From positions 1 through 64,000 of the forward strand of contig JAFDWH010000009.1 in assembly GCA_018268595.1 (NCBI GenBank): 64,000 bases of DNA. The letters are read 5' to 3'. The notes below the pieces were generated by a model. It saw nothing but the letters and a program-made list of their open reading frames with translations. It was not told the origin of the DNA and did no database searches. The DNA comes from Actinomycetota bacterium (GTDB taxonomy: Bacteria; Actinomycetota; Thermoleophilia; Solirubrobacterales; Solirubrobacteraceae). The position numbers and the translations under genes are program-made. Below, piece by piece: positions 7,367-14,763 of the stretch (within the stretch, counting starts at the first letter, position 1; every line of letters begins with the position of its first letter).

Positions 7367-8468
7367 GTCCGTGGCGGATGCGCCAGAGCCGCAGCGCCGG
7401 CACGAGCACGAGCGTGAGCGTTCCTCCCGCCTGCACGAGGCTCCGGGTCGTCGCGCGCAGCTCCGGCGTGCCGGCGCTGTCCTTGGAGAGGTACATCGCG
7501 ACCATGCAGGCGACCAGCACCGCGTGACGATGTCCGTCGCGCAGTCGCAGGACGCCGCTCCCGGCGCGCGCCAGCGCCTCGCGCAGGCGCTCGACCCCGT
7601 CGGCCGCGCTCGCGTAGTGGGCGATGTAGCTGTGGCCGCCGCTCGCGCTGTCCTCGACCTGGTCGACGTAGCTGTCGAGCATCACGGTCGCGAGCGACAC
7701 CCACGGGAAATAGGCGCCGTGCACCGCGCGCGCGTCCTCGGCACGTGCGCGCGGGCTCGCCGCGAGCGCGAGCAGCGCATGGATGACGAGCGGGGCGCTC
7801 TCCGCGGCCGCCAGCTCGAACCAGTGGAGCGGCGGCCGCCGCCGCGGATCGCCGGCGCGCAGCCAGGTGCGCAGCACGTCCTCTCGGTGCCGCGGGTCGA
7901 GCGCGTGGTTGAGCCCCTGGATCGCCCCGCGCCGCGCCTCGTACAGCAGCGTCGGCTGCACCGTGCGGTAGGACGGGAGCGCGGCGCAGCACGTGCGGCA
8001 GACGCCGACCAGCTCGCGCAGGAACCCGGAGTCGCGCCGCCAGCGATGGTGGCGGTAGTAGTCCGCCATCGGAGTGCCCGGCGTCAGCGAGTCGGCCAAC
8101 GCGCGATGCAGTTGCAGGCCGTTCGCGTCGCCGGCGGCTGCGCCGCGCTCGCTGACGCAGTCGAGGTAGTCCCAGATCAGCTCGTGGGCGACGAGCGCGC
8201 GCAGCAATCGCCGGTCGCGACGGTCCGCGAGCGTCCAGAAGAGGCCCGCGCCGTCGATGCTGCCGCGCTTGCAACGGAGCGCCTGCAGCGCGTCCTCGCG
8301 CAGCGTCCGATCCTCGATCCTCGCCGCGCGCGCCTCCCACAAGCGGATCTCGTGCGCGACGTGACGCCGCCCCCACACCAGCTCGCGGACGACCGCACGC
8401 GCCAGCGCCGCCACCTGCGCTCGGCCGAGCGGCAGCGAGTCGCGAGACGTCTCGGTTCGGACGGACAC
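7353..8468 (-). CDS. DUF2600 / tetraprenyl-beta-curcumene synthase-like protein
   Basis: A 371-residue helical protein resembling the DUF2600 family, whose characterised Bacillus member (YtpB) is a class I-type terpene synthase using C35 prenyl diphosphate. Two Asp-rich helices support this: ELIWDYLDCVSER around residues 92-105 and the later DSYVDQVEDSASGG with SYIAHY. There is no signal peptide. The open frame continues past 9000 without a stop, but the tRNA at 8488-8560 forces a start below 8488; the GTG at 8468 is the best candidate. Substrate and product are inferred from the family only. A membrane terpenoid similar to the sesquarterpenes would be a reasonable guess. Confidence 0.75.
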   Translation of the reverse strand: MSVRTETSRDSLPLGRAQVAALARAVVRELVWGRRHVAHEIRLWEARAARIEDRTLREDALQALRCKRGSIDGAGLFWTLADRRDRRLLRALVAHELIWDYLDCVSERGAAAGDANGLQLHRALADSLTPGTPMADYYRHHRWRRDSGFLRELVGVCRTCCAALPSYRTVQPTLLYEARRGAIQGLNHALDPRHREDVLRTWLRAGDPRRRPPLHWFELAAAESAPLVIHALLALAASPRARAEDARAVHGAYFPWVSLATVMLDSYVDQVEDSASGGHSYIAHYASAADGVERLREALARAGSGVLRLRDGHRHAVLVACMVAMYLSKDSAGTPELRATTRSLVQAGGTLTLVLVPALRLWRIRHGQRSW

Positions 8469-8487
8469 CTCGCGATGATGCCGGCGA

Positions 8488-8560
8488 AGCGGACGACGGG
8501 CCTCGAACCCGCGACCTTCGGCTTGGGAAGCCGACGCTCTACCAACTGAGCTACGTCCGC
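8488..8560 (-). tRNA. tRNA-Gly (anticodon CCC)
   Basis: A 73-nt cloverleaf on the minus strand: acceptor stem GCGGACG/CGTCCGC, D-arm with AGCTCAGTTGGTAGAGC, anticodon stem TCGGC/GCCGA around loop TTCCCAA (anticodon CCC, reading GGG), T-arm GCGGGTTCGAGGCCCGT. The CCA tail is not encoded; discriminator T. It lies between the DUF2600 gene and the divergent gene at 8649. Confidence 0.95.
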
Positions 8561-8635
8561 AGCGGTGACGGATTCTAGTCCCGCCGGGCCGGGATGCGAA
8601 GCGCGGGGCCTGCGGCCGCCGCGGGTCCGGGTCCG

Positions 8636-8641
8636 TAGGCT
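8636..8641 (+). promoter_or_regulatory. -10 element TAGGCT, leaderless start
   Basis: TAGGCT ends 7 nt before the ATG at 8649 and no Shine-Dalgarno is present, so the mRNA probably begins at or next to the start codon. No clear -35. Confidence 0.4.
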
Positions 8642-8648
8642 TCGGGCG

Positions 8649-9098
8649 ATGCGCCGTCGCGTCGTCATCGTGCCGCTGCTCGCGCTCGCCGGCCTGCTGC
8701 TCGCGCGCCGCCTGCGACGCCGGCGCGCGGCCGGCGCCCCGCTCGCCGCCCGCCCGCCGCAGCCGGCGCTCGCGCCGACCGCCGCCCCGGACGCGCCCGG
8801 CAGTCGCTTCGTGAGCGTGCCGTGGACGCTGGTCGAGGCGCCCGCCGACGAGCCGAGCCTCGCGATCCGCTACCGCAGCGACGAGCATATGGAGCTCGAC
8901 CGGATCGACGCGCAGGAGACCCCGACGCAGGTGTTCGTGACCGTGCTGACACGCTGGTCGCCGCCGGCCGGCGGCTGGGTCGCGCTCGGGCGCGAGCAGG
9001 ACGCGGTCGTGCGGCTCAGCGCCCCCCTCGGTGCGCGCGAGCTGGTGCACGCGGCGGTCGACGGCGAGGAGCCGGGCGAGCCGCCGCTCTACCCTTGA
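8649..9098 (+). CDS. Membrane-anchored protein of unknown function (149 aa)
   Basis: I do not recognise the family. The start at 8649 places a hydrophobic helix at residues 4-18 followed by an Arg-rich stop-transfer sequence, so the protein is anchored with the rest probably cytoplasmic, or it is exported uncleaved. Residues about 50-149 form a compact alpha/beta domain (SVPWTLVEAP, LAIRYRSDEHMELDRIDAQET, VFVTVLTRW). It lies 8 nt upstream of a CcmG-like gene and probably heads that small operon, but nothing in it suggests a haem or thiol role. Confidence 0.65.
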   Translation: MRRRVVIVPLLALAGLLLARRLRRRRAAGAPLAARPPQPALAPTAAPDAPGSRFVSVPWTLVEAPADEPSLAIRYRSDEHMELDRIDAQETPTQVFVTVLTRWSPPAGGWVALGREQDAVVRLSAPLGARELVHAAVDGEEPGEPPLYP

Positions 9099-9106
9099 GC
9101 CTCCGC

Positions 9107-9667
9107 ATGCGCCGCACGCTCACGACCCTCGTCGCCGCCGTCCTCGCGCTCCTGCTCGTCGGGCTGCTCGTGTTCGGGGTGCTGCAGACGGGCGACGACA
9201 GCTCGATCGACCAGGCGCTCGCGCGCGGCGAGCACCCGCTCGCCCACGACGCGTCGCTGCCGCTGCTCGACGGCGGCGGCTCGCGCACGCTCGCGGACTA
9301 CCGCAGCAGAGGCGGCTGGGTGGTCGTCAACTTCTTCGCCTCCTGGTGCGAGCCGTGCAGCGAGGAGGCGCCGCTGCTCAACCGCCTCCAGCACAGACTC
9401 GCCGGCCGCGGGACGATCGTCGGCGTCGCATGGAACGACGCGACCGGGGACACGCGCAGCTTCGTGCGCGAGCACCGCATCGCCTACCCCGTGCTGCGCG
9501 ACGTGAACGGCACGTTCGCCGCCGCCTACGGCGTCAAGGGCATGCCGGAGACGTTCGTGATCGACGCCCGCGGGCGGATCGTCGCGCTGCAGCGCAGCCA
9601 GCTCGTGCCGACCTGGATCGCGTCGGCCGTCGACCCGCTGCTCGCACGGGGGGCGCAGCGCGGATGA
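9107..9667 (+). CDS. Thioredoxin-like thiol:disulfide protein (CcmG/ResA type)
   Basis: A membrane-tethered thioredoxin-fold protein (186 aa) of the kind that reduces apocytochrome c or other extracytoplasmic disulfides. A single N-terminal membrane segment (residues ~6-24) anchors it. The fold shows NFFASWCEPCSEEAPLL with the catalytic CxxC, and the cis-Pro loop KGMPETFVID. It overlaps the CcmH-like gene by 4 nt, the usual pairing in cytochrome c maturation. The remaining maturation genes are not in this window. Confidence 0.88.
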   Translation: MRRTLTTLVAAVLALLLVGLLVFGVLQTGDDSSIDQALARGEHPLAHDASLPLLDGGGSRTLADYRSRGGWVVVNFFASWCEPCSEEAPLLNRLQHRLAGRGTIVGVAWNDATGDTRSFVREHRIAYPVLRDVNGTFAAAYGVKGMPETFVIDARGRIVALQRSQLVPTWIASAVDPLLARGAQRG

Positions 9668-10143
9668 GCCGCGCCCGCGCCACGGCCCTGCTCGTCGCGC
9701 TGGCGCTCGCGGCGGTCGCCACCCCGGCCGCCCCCGCCGCGGCCGCGCAGCCGAAGACGACGCTGCCGGCGATGGAGCAGCAGGTCATGTGCGTCGTCTG
9801 CAGAACGCCGCTCGCCGTCGCGAACGGCCCGCAGGCGGACGCCGAGCGGCGCCAGATCCGTGAGCTGATCGCCCAGGGCAAGAGCGAGCAGCAGATCAAG
9901 GCAGCGCTCGTCGCGCAGTACGGCGAGCGCGTGCTGGCGCTGCCGAAGGCCAGCGGCTTCGACCTCGCCGTCTACCTCGTCCCGATCCTGCTCGTCGCGC
10001 TCGCGCTGGCGCTGCTGGCGGTCGCGCTGCCGCGCTGGCGCCGCCACGCCCGCGCCCGCGCCGCCGCGCCCGCCGCCGCGGCGCCCGCGCTCAGCGCGGA
10101 CGACATGCGCCGGCTCGACGAGGACCTCGCGCGGCACGACTGA
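9664..10143 (+). CDS. ccmH: CcmH/CycL-family cytochrome c maturation protein
   Basis: A 159-residue protein with a signal peptide (residues 1-28), a periplasmic helical domain carrying the family CxxC in MEQQVMCVVCRTPLAVANGPQA, and one membrane helix (~105-125) followed by an Ala-rich cytosolic tail. CcmH proteins take part in thioreduction of apocytochrome c CxxCH motifs together with CcmG, encoded immediately upstream with a 4-nt overlap. The usual LRCPVCQ motif is here CVVCRTPL, a common Gram-positive variation. Confidence 0.87.
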   Translation: MSRARATALLVALALAAVATPAAPAAAAQPKTTLPAMEQQVMCVVCRTPLAVANGPQADAERRQIRELIAQGKSEQQIKAALVAQYGERVLALPKASGFDLAVYLVPILLVALALALLAVALPRWRRHARARAAAPAAAAPALSADDMRRLDEDLARHD

Positions 10144-10144
10144 C

Positions 10145-10163
10145 GCGGCGCCCGCCGCGCCGC
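10145..10163. terminator. Hairpin between convergent ccmH and argS
   Basis: GCGGCGC and GCGCCGC form a perfect 7-bp stem with a CCGCC loop immediately after the ccmH stop and 10 nt from the argS stop. No U-tract. Confidence 0.5.
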
Positions 10164-10172
10164 GCGCGAACC

Positions 10173-11816
10173 TCACATCGCGTCGGGCGCGCGCACGCCG
10201 AGCAGCCCGAGCGCCCGCGCGATCGTGCGCTGCGCCGCGACCGACAGCGCGATGCGGAACGACTCGACCGCCGCCGGCTCGGCGCCGACGACGCGGCAGT
10301 CGCGGTAGAAGGCGGTGAAGTCCTGCGCCAGCTCCAGCGCGTAGACGGCGACGCGGTGCGGCGCGCGCCGCTCGGCCGCCTCCGCGACCTCGTCGGGGAA
10401 CGCCAGCAGCTTCTTGACGAGCGCCCGCTCGGCCGGCTCCAGCGACCCCGCAAGCCCGTCGTCGCCCGTCGCGGCGCCGGCCGCCGCGAGCGCCGCCGCG
10501 ACGCGCTCCTCCCCCGCCTTCTCGAGCATCGAGTGGATCCGCGCGTGCGCGTACTGGACGTAGTAGACGGGGTTCTCGTTCGACTGCTCGCGCGCGAGCG
10601 CGAGGTCGAGGTCGACGGTCGAGTCGTGCGAGCGCTGCAGCATGAAGAAGCGCGTCGCGTCGACGCCGATGTCGTCGATCAGCTCGTCGAGCGTCGTGAA
10701 GATCCCGCGCCGCTTCGACATCGCCGAGCGGTCGCCGGCGTTGATCAGGTGCACGAACTGCATGATCAGGATCTCGATCGCGCCGGGATCGCCGCCGAGC
10801 GCCTGGAAGGCGCCTCTCAGCCGCGCGACGTAGCCGTGGTGGTCGGCGCCGAACACGTCGATCTGGCGCTCGAACCCGCGCGACTGCTTGTCGAGCAGGT
10901 AGGCGCAGTCGGACGCGAAGTACGTCGGCTCGCCGTTCGCGCGCTCCAGCACGCGGTCCTTGTCGTCGCCGAACGTCGTCGTGCGCAGCCACAGCGCGCC
11001 CTCCGAGCGGTACGTGTGGCCGCTCGCCTCCAGCGCCGCGAACGCGCGTCTGACCGCGCTCGGCTCGCCCTCGTAGAGCGAGGCCTCGCTGAACACGCGG
11101 TCGTGGCGGACGCCGAAGCGCGCGAGCGTCACGCGAATTCGCTCCAGCATCCGCGCGACCGCCTCTTGCGCGAGGCGGTCGGGGTCGGCGGTCGCGCTGT
11201 CGGGGATCTCGGCCGCCAGCTCGGCGACGTACTCGCCCTCGTAGCCGCCCTCCGGCACCGGCCGGCCGAGCGCGCGCGCCTGCACCGACTCGCCGAGCTT
11301 GCGCACCTGCGCGCCGGCGTCGTTGAGGTAGTACTCGCGCTGCACGTCGTGGCCGTGGAAGGCGAGGATCGCGGCGAGCGCGTCGCCGTACGCGGCGTGG
11401 CGTCCGCTGGCCGCGACGAGCGGCCCCGTCGGGTTCGCGCTGACGAACTCGACGAGGATCCGCTCCGGCTGCTGCGCGCCGCCCGCGCCGAACGCGTCGC
11501 CGGCGGCCAGCACCTCGGCGAGCGCGGCGGCGTGCCAGGCGTCCGCGAGGAACAGGTTCAGGAAGCCCGGCCCGGCGACCTCGTAGCGCTCCAGGCGCGG
11601 GCCGAGCCGCTGCGCCAGCTCCGTCCCGAGCCGCTCGGCGATCTCGCGCGGAGGCGCGCCGACGCTGCCGGCGAGCAGCATCGCGGCGTTCGTCGAGTAG
11701 TCGCCGAAGCCGTCGCGTCTCGGACGCTCGACGGTCGGCGCGGTCGCCGCCTCGCCGTCGCGCAGCGCGGCCGAGGCCGCCTCGACGGCGGCACGCAGGT
11801 CCTGCAGGGGGGTCAC
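10173..11816 (-). CDS. argS: Arginyl-tRNA synthetase
   Basis: Charges tRNA-Arg in the cytosol; 547 aa, the normal size. Visible are the N-terminal Add1-like region, the class I catalytic core with FVSANPTGPL, the substrate loop GADHHGYVARL, the KMSKS-type loop AMSKRRG, and the C-terminal helical anticodon-binding domain with VYYVQYAHARIHS. The HIGH signature, usually HVGHAR after NPTGP, is replaced by VAASGRHAAYGD, so the two canonical histidines are missing; a histidine remains slightly later. The start is the GTG at 11816, with a TACCCT hexamer 7 nt upstream. The gene lies downstream of rlmH, from which it is separated by a 165-nt nested palindrome. Confidence 0.93.
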   Translation of the reverse strand: MTPLQDLRAAVEAASAALRDGEAATAPTVERPRRDGFGDYSTNAAMLLAGSVGAPPREIAERLGTELAQRLGPRLERYEVAGPGFLNLFLADAWHAAALAEVLAAGDAFGAGGAQQPERILVEFVSANPTGPLVAASGRHAAYGDALAAILAFHGHDVQREYYLNDAGAQVRKLGESVQARALGRPVPEGGYEGEYVAELAAEIPDSATADPDRLAQEAVARMLERIRVTLARFGVRHDRVFSEASLYEGEPSAVRRAFAALEASGHTYRSEGALWLRTTTFGDDKDRVLERANGEPTYFASDCAYLLDKQSRGFERQIDVFGADHHGYVARLRGAFQALGGDPGAIEILIMQFVHLINAGDRSAMSKRRGIFTTLDELIDDIGVDATRFFMLQRSHDSTVDLDLALAREQSNENPVYYVQYAHARIHSMLEKAGEERVAAALAAAGAATGDDGLAGSLEPAERALVKKLLAFPDEVAEAAERRAPHRVAVYALELAQDFTAFYRDCRVVGAEPAAVESFRIALSVAAQRTIARALGLLGVRAPDAM

Positions 11817-11823
11817 CGGTCGG

Positions 11824-11829
11824 AGGGTA
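11824..11829 (-). promoter_or_regulatory. -10 element TACCCT of argS, leaderless start
   Basis: On the minus strand TACCCT lies 7 nt before the GTG of argS, without a Shine-Dalgarno. It implies a promoter of its own despite the collinear rlmH gene. Confidence 0.35.
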
Positions 11830-11861
11830 CCGGCGGCGGCGCGCCGAGCGCCCGCTCGCCC

Positions 11862-12026
11862 AGTAGGGCTTGGCGGAACCCGCGTGAGCGGCTGGCGGAT
11901 GGGCGACCAAGCGGGGCAAGGACGCAGGGAGGCAGCAATAGCAGCGCTATTGCGCCGACCGAGGACGCAGCATCCGCGCAGCGTCGCCCGCCGCCAGACG
12001 CCGCGGGGGTTTCGCCAAGCCCTACT
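11862..12026. repeat. 165-nt nested palindrome between rlmH and argS
   Basis: Three concentric inverted repeats. The outer arms, 11862-11884 and 12002-12026, share AGTAGGGCTTGGCG followed by (G/A)AACCC and GCG. The middle arms, 11892-11907 and 11983-11997, pair CTGGCGG and GGGCGAC with one interruption. The inner hairpin at 11931-11956 is GGC-A-GCAATAGC, loop AGC, GCTATTGC-GCC. GGACGCAG is also directly repeated inside. The right outer arm ends on the last base of the rlmH stop. It could be a strong structured 3' end, a small RNA or a palindromic mobile element; no open frame lies in it. Confidence 0.7.
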
Positions 12027-12433
12027 TAGTAGTGGTACGGCTCTCTCGCGAGGATCTTGTGACCGCGGTAGATCTGCTCCAACAGCACGACGCGGGCGAG
12101 CTGATGCGGCAGCGTCATCGCGCCGAGCGAGAGGCGGTGGTCGACGGCGTCGAGCTGCAGCCCGAACGGGCCGCCGACGACGAAGCAGACGTCGCGGCCC
12201 CCCTGGCGCCGTTCCTCCAGGAAGGCAGCGAACGACGGCGAGTCGTACTGGCGGCCCTCCGCGTCGAGCAGCGACACGAACGCGCGGTCGGGGATGCGGC
12301 GGGCGACCTGCTCGTCCTCGCGGACCTCCACCAGCTCGACGCGCGCATGGCGGGCGAGCAGCTTCTGGTAGTGCTGCACGTCGTCGGCGAACGGCGGGCG
12401 CAGGCGACCGACGGCCAGGACGATGATGCGCAC
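12026..12433 (-). CDS. rlmH: 23S rRNA (pseudouridine1915-N3)-methyltransferase RlmH
   Basis: A SPOUT-class methyltransferase that modifies pseudouridine 1915 in helix 69 of 23S rRNA using S-adenosylmethionine. The 135-residue chain, somewhat shorter than the E. coli enzyme (155), has the SAM-binding trefoil knot motifs VVGGPFGL and LSLGAMTLPHQLARVVLLEQIYRG and the conserved C-terminal PYHY. I chose the GTG at 12433 (protein start MRIIVLAVG); a longer frame from 12508 would overlap the divergent gene. TAGTAT lies 7 nt upstream, sharing bases with the promoter of the divergent DUF3467 gene. Confidence 0.92.
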   Translation of the reverse strand: MRIIVLAVGRLRPPFADDVQHYQKLLARHARVELVEVREDEQVARRIPDRAFVSLLDAEGRQYDSPSFAAFLEERRQGGRDVCFVVGGPFGLQLDAVDHRLSLGAMTLPHQLARVVLLEQIYRGHKILAREPYHY

Positions 12434-12439
12434 GGCTGC

Positions 12440-12446
12440 GATACTA
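12440..12446. promoter_or_regulatory. Overlapping divergent -10 elements of rlmH and the DUF3467 gene
   Basis: GATACT (12440-12445, plus) and TAGTAT (12446-12441, minus) share five base pairs. Each lies exactly 7 nt from its start codon (12453 and 12433), and neither gene has a Shine-Dalgarno. Confidence 0.5.
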
Positions 12447-12452
12447 GGCCCC

Positions 12453-12761
12453 ATGGACGACGAAGACCGCGAGCGCCACATCAACATCCACTTCTCCCCG
12501 GAGATCATGGCGGGGGTCTATGCGAACTTCGCGAACGTGAGCCACTCGGAGTACGAGTTCACGATCACGTTCGCGCGCGTCGACCACGAGGTCGACGACG
12601 AGGAGATCCCGGGCGTCGTCGTCTCGCGCGTCAACCTCTCGCCGCGCTTCATGCGCGAGCTGATCGACGCGATGCAGGACAACTACTCGAAGTGGCAGAC
12701 GAGCGAGGGGATCAAGAACCTCCCCGAGTTCGGCGGCCCCGACGAGCCGCGCCAGCCGTAG
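12453..12761 (+). CDS. DUF3467 family protein
   Basis: A short conserved bacterial protein (102 aa) of unknown biochemical role. Family features are visible: PEIMAGVYANFANVSHSEYEF near the start, ITFARVD, and PGVVVSRVNLSPRFMRELIDAMQDNYSKW in the middle. No signal peptide or metal motif. The ATG at 12453 is set by the GATACT element 7 nt before it. It leads a probable operon with the ATP-pyrophosphatase (7 nt gap) and the phosphoesterase. Confidence 0.88.
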   Translation: MDDEDRERHINIHFSPEIMAGVYANFANVSHSEYEFTITFARVDHEVDDEEIPGVVVSRVNLSPRFMRELIDAMQDNYSKWQTSEGIKNLPEFGGPDEPRQP

Positions 12762-12768
12762 CGGCGCC

Positions 12769-13440
12769 GTGAGCCTCGCGCTCGCCTGGAGCGGTGGCAA
12801 GGACTCGGCGCTCGCGCTGCGCGCGCTGCGTGCCGCCGGCCGCGAGCCGCGCGCGCTGCTGACGACCGTCACCGAGGGCGTCGACCGCATCAGCATCCAC
12901 GGCGTGCGCCGCGAGCTGCTGCACGCGCAGGCGGCGGCGCTCGGGATCGAGCCGGTCGAGGTGCGGATCCCGCTGCCGTGCCCGAACGAGGTCTACGAGG
13001 CGCGCATGGAGGAGGCGCTCGCGCGGCCGCCGCTCGACGCGGTGACGGAGGTCGCGTTCGGCGACCTGTTCCTGGAGGACATCCGCGCCTACCGCGAGCA
13101 GCGGCTGGCGCCGAGCGGGCGCAGCGCGCTGTTCCCCGTGTGGGGGCGCGACACCGCCGCGCTGGCGCGCGAGTTCCTCGCCGCCGGCTTCCGCGCGATC
13201 GTCGCGACGGTCGACCCGCGCCACCTCGACCCGTCGTTCGCCGGCCGCGCGTACGACGAGGCGCTGCTCGCGGACCTGCCGGCCGGCGTCGACCCCTGCG
13301 GCGAGAACGGCGAGTTCCACACGTTCGTCCACGCCGGCCCCGTGTTCGGCGCGCCGATCGCGGTCGAGACCGGCGCGGTCGTCGAGCGCGACGGCTTCGT
13401 CTACTGCGACATCCTGCCGGCGGCCGCCGCCGTCGCATAG
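12769..13440 (+). CDS. Diphthine-ammonia-ligase-like ATP pyrophosphatase
   Basis: A PP-loop ATPase of the DPH6/MJ0570 type (223 aa). The adenylating motif SGGKDSALAL is at residues 9-18, and the family C-terminal motif CGENGEFHTFVHAGP is present. In eukaryotes and archaea relatives amidate diphthine on elongation factor 2; bacteria lack diphthamide, so the substrate must differ and cannot be read from sequence. It starts at the GTG at 12769, 7 nt after the DUF3467 gene, and is followed 5 nt later by a phosphoesterase gene. Confidence 0.82.
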   Translation: MSLALAWSGGKDSALALRALRAAGREPRALLTTVTEGVDRISIHGVRRELLHAQAAALGIEPVEVRIPLPCPNEVYEARMEEALARPPLDAVTEVAFGDLFLEDIRAYREQRLAPSGRSALFPVWGRDTAALAREFLAAGFRAIVATVDPRHLDPSFAGRAYDEALLADLPAGVDPCGENGEFHTFVHAGPVFGAPIAVETGAVVERDGFVYCDILPAAAAVA

Positions 13441-13445
13441 CGGCG

Positions 13446-14177
13446 ATGCGCGTCGCGATCGTCTCCGACGTCCATGCGAACCGCCACGCGTTCGAGGCGG
13501 TGCTCGACGCCGTCGAGGCGGCCGGCGCGGAGGAGCTGTGGTGCCTCGGCGACCTCGTCGGCTACGGCGCCGACCCGAACGCGTGCGTCGCGCTGGCGCG
13601 CCGCCACGCGGCCGTCTGCCTCGCCGGCAACCACGACCTGGCGGCCTGCGGGAAGCTGCCACTCGAGCAGTTCGTGAAGGGCGCGGAGCTGTCGATCGCC
13701 TGGACGCGCGAGGTGATCGCGCCGGAGCACCTGGAATGGCTCGACACGCTGGCGCCGCAGAAGCTCGACGAGGCGGTCGGGCTCTACCACGCCTCGCCGC
13801 GCGACCCGGTGTGGGAGTACGTGCTGTCGCCGCTGCAGGCGGAGCTGAACCTCGACCGCCTCCAGCACCGCATCGCCTGCGTCGGCCATTCGCACATGGC
13901 GCTGCAGTACTCGCGCGCCGAGGGCGCGATCGCCTCCGGCGGGACGTGCAGAGCCGAGACGCAGCTCGCGCTCGAGGCGGACACGTGGCTGCTGAACCCC
14001 GGCAGCGTGGGCCAGCCGCGCGACGGCGACCCGCGCGCCGCGTGGCTGCTGCTCGACACGCGCGCCTGCACGGCGACGTTCCACCGCACCGAGTACGACA
14101 TCGCCGGCGCCGCCGCGGCGATCCGCGCCGCGCGCCTGCCCGACTCGCTCGCCGAGCGGCTCGCGCACGGCCAGTAG
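13446..14177 (+). CDS. Calcineurin-like metallophosphoesterase
   Basis: A cytosolic phosphoesterase (243 aa) of the YfcE/MJ0936-like group. The dinuclear metal site is complete: SDVHANRHAF (Asp, His), GDLVGYGADPN, GNHDLA, CVGHSHMALQ and a terminal NPGSVGQPRDGD. There is no signal peptide. Relatives hydrolyse phosphodiesters or nucleotides; the substrate is unresolved. It is the last gene of the DUF3467 operon. Confidence 0.87.
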   Translation: MRVAIVSDVHANRHAFEAVLDAVEAAGAEELWCLGDLVGYGADPNACVALARRHAAVCLAGNHDLAACGKLPLEQFVKGAELSIAWTREVIAPEHLEWLDTLAPQKLDEAVGLYHASPRDPVWEYVLSPLQAELNLDRLQHRIACVGHSHMALQYSRAEGAIASGGTCRAETQLALEADTWLLNPGSVGQPRDGDPRAAWLLLDTRACTATFHRTEYDIAGAAAAIRAARLPDSLAERLAHGQ

Positions 14178-14192
14178 CGCGAGGCCGGTCAG

Positions 14193-14198
14193 TAGCCT
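14193..14198 (+). promoter_or_regulatory. -10 element TAGCCT before the lipoprotein gene
   Basis: TAGCCT ends 10 nt before the ATG at 14209; no Shine-Dalgarno, so a leaderless or near-leaderless start. Confidence 0.4.
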
Positions 14199-14208
14199 TA
14201 GGCGCTTC

Positions 14209-14763
14209 ATGCGGTCGCTCCTGAAGGCCCTCCCCCTTGCTGCGCTCGGCTGCGCGGCAGCCCTGCTCGTCGCCTGCGGAAACAGCAACGGCCTGCTGTC
14301 CGGCTCCCAGGCGAGCAGCCTGCAGGACGCCCTGGCGGCCGTGCAGTCGGCCTGCGAGCGGGGCGACGCCGGTCATGCCGCGATCGCCGTGCAGAGCTTC
14401 GCCGACCGCGTGAACGCGCTGCCGGCGGGCCAGGTCGACCGGCGGCTGATCGGCAACCTGCAGGACGGCGCCGCGACGCTCGAGACGCTCGTGGCGCGCA
14501 CCTGCACGCGCACCGCCGCGACGACCACGACCACCACGCCGACCACCGCCACCAGCACGACGCCGACGACCACCACGTCGACGACCCCGACGACCACCGT
14601 CCCCACGACGACCACGACCACCCCGACGACGCCCACCACGCCGCCGACGACCACGACCACGCCCGGCGGCACGACGCCGCCCGGCAACAGCGGCGGGGCG
14701 CCCGGCGTCAGCGGCGGGGCGCCGCCCGGCCAGCTCAAGAAGCAGGGGAACGAGGACGGATGA
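14209..14763 (+). CDS. Lipoprotein with Thr/Pro-rich tail
   Basis: A surface lipoprotein of unknown function (184 aa). The signal peptide ends in the lipobox LVAC (Cys about residue 23). Residues ~25-100 form a small helical domain with one further Cys pair candidate (SACERG and RTCTRT). Residues ~103-150 are almost only Thr and Pro, and the last 30 are Gly/Pro-rich. Such tails span the cell envelope and may be glycosylated. The gene overlaps the kinase gene by 4 nt, so lipoprotein and kinase are made together; it may act as an extracellular sensor partner. Confidence 0.78.
   Translation: MRSLLKALPLAALGCAAALLVACGNSNGLLSGSQASSLQDALAAVQSACERGDAGHAAIAVQSFADRVNALPAGQVDRRLIGNLQDGAATLETLVARTCTRTAATTTTTTPTTATSTTPTTTTSTTPTTTVPTTTTTTPTTPTTPPTTTTTPGGTTPPGNSGGAPGVSGGAPPGQLKKQGNEDG
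14515..14668 (+). repeat. ACC/ACG-rich codon tract encoding Thr/Pro linker
   Basis: An irregular run of Thr codons interspersed with CCG/CCC. It is prone to slippage but shows no single fixed unit. Confidence 0.6.

Noticed and set aside
7353-9050. Single 565-residue protein running from the DUF2600 gene through the tRNA
   Set aside because: The frame crosses a perfect tRNA-Gly and the start of an opposite gene; the N-terminal extension is low-complexity shadow coding.
12769-13440. True diphthamide synthetase
   Set aside because: Bacteria lack diphthamide on EF-G; only the enzyme class can be inferred.
14515-14668. Phase-variable microsatellite in the Thr-rich lipoprotein gene
   Set aside because: The tract is a mixed codon run without a pure short unit, so programmed slippage is not supported.
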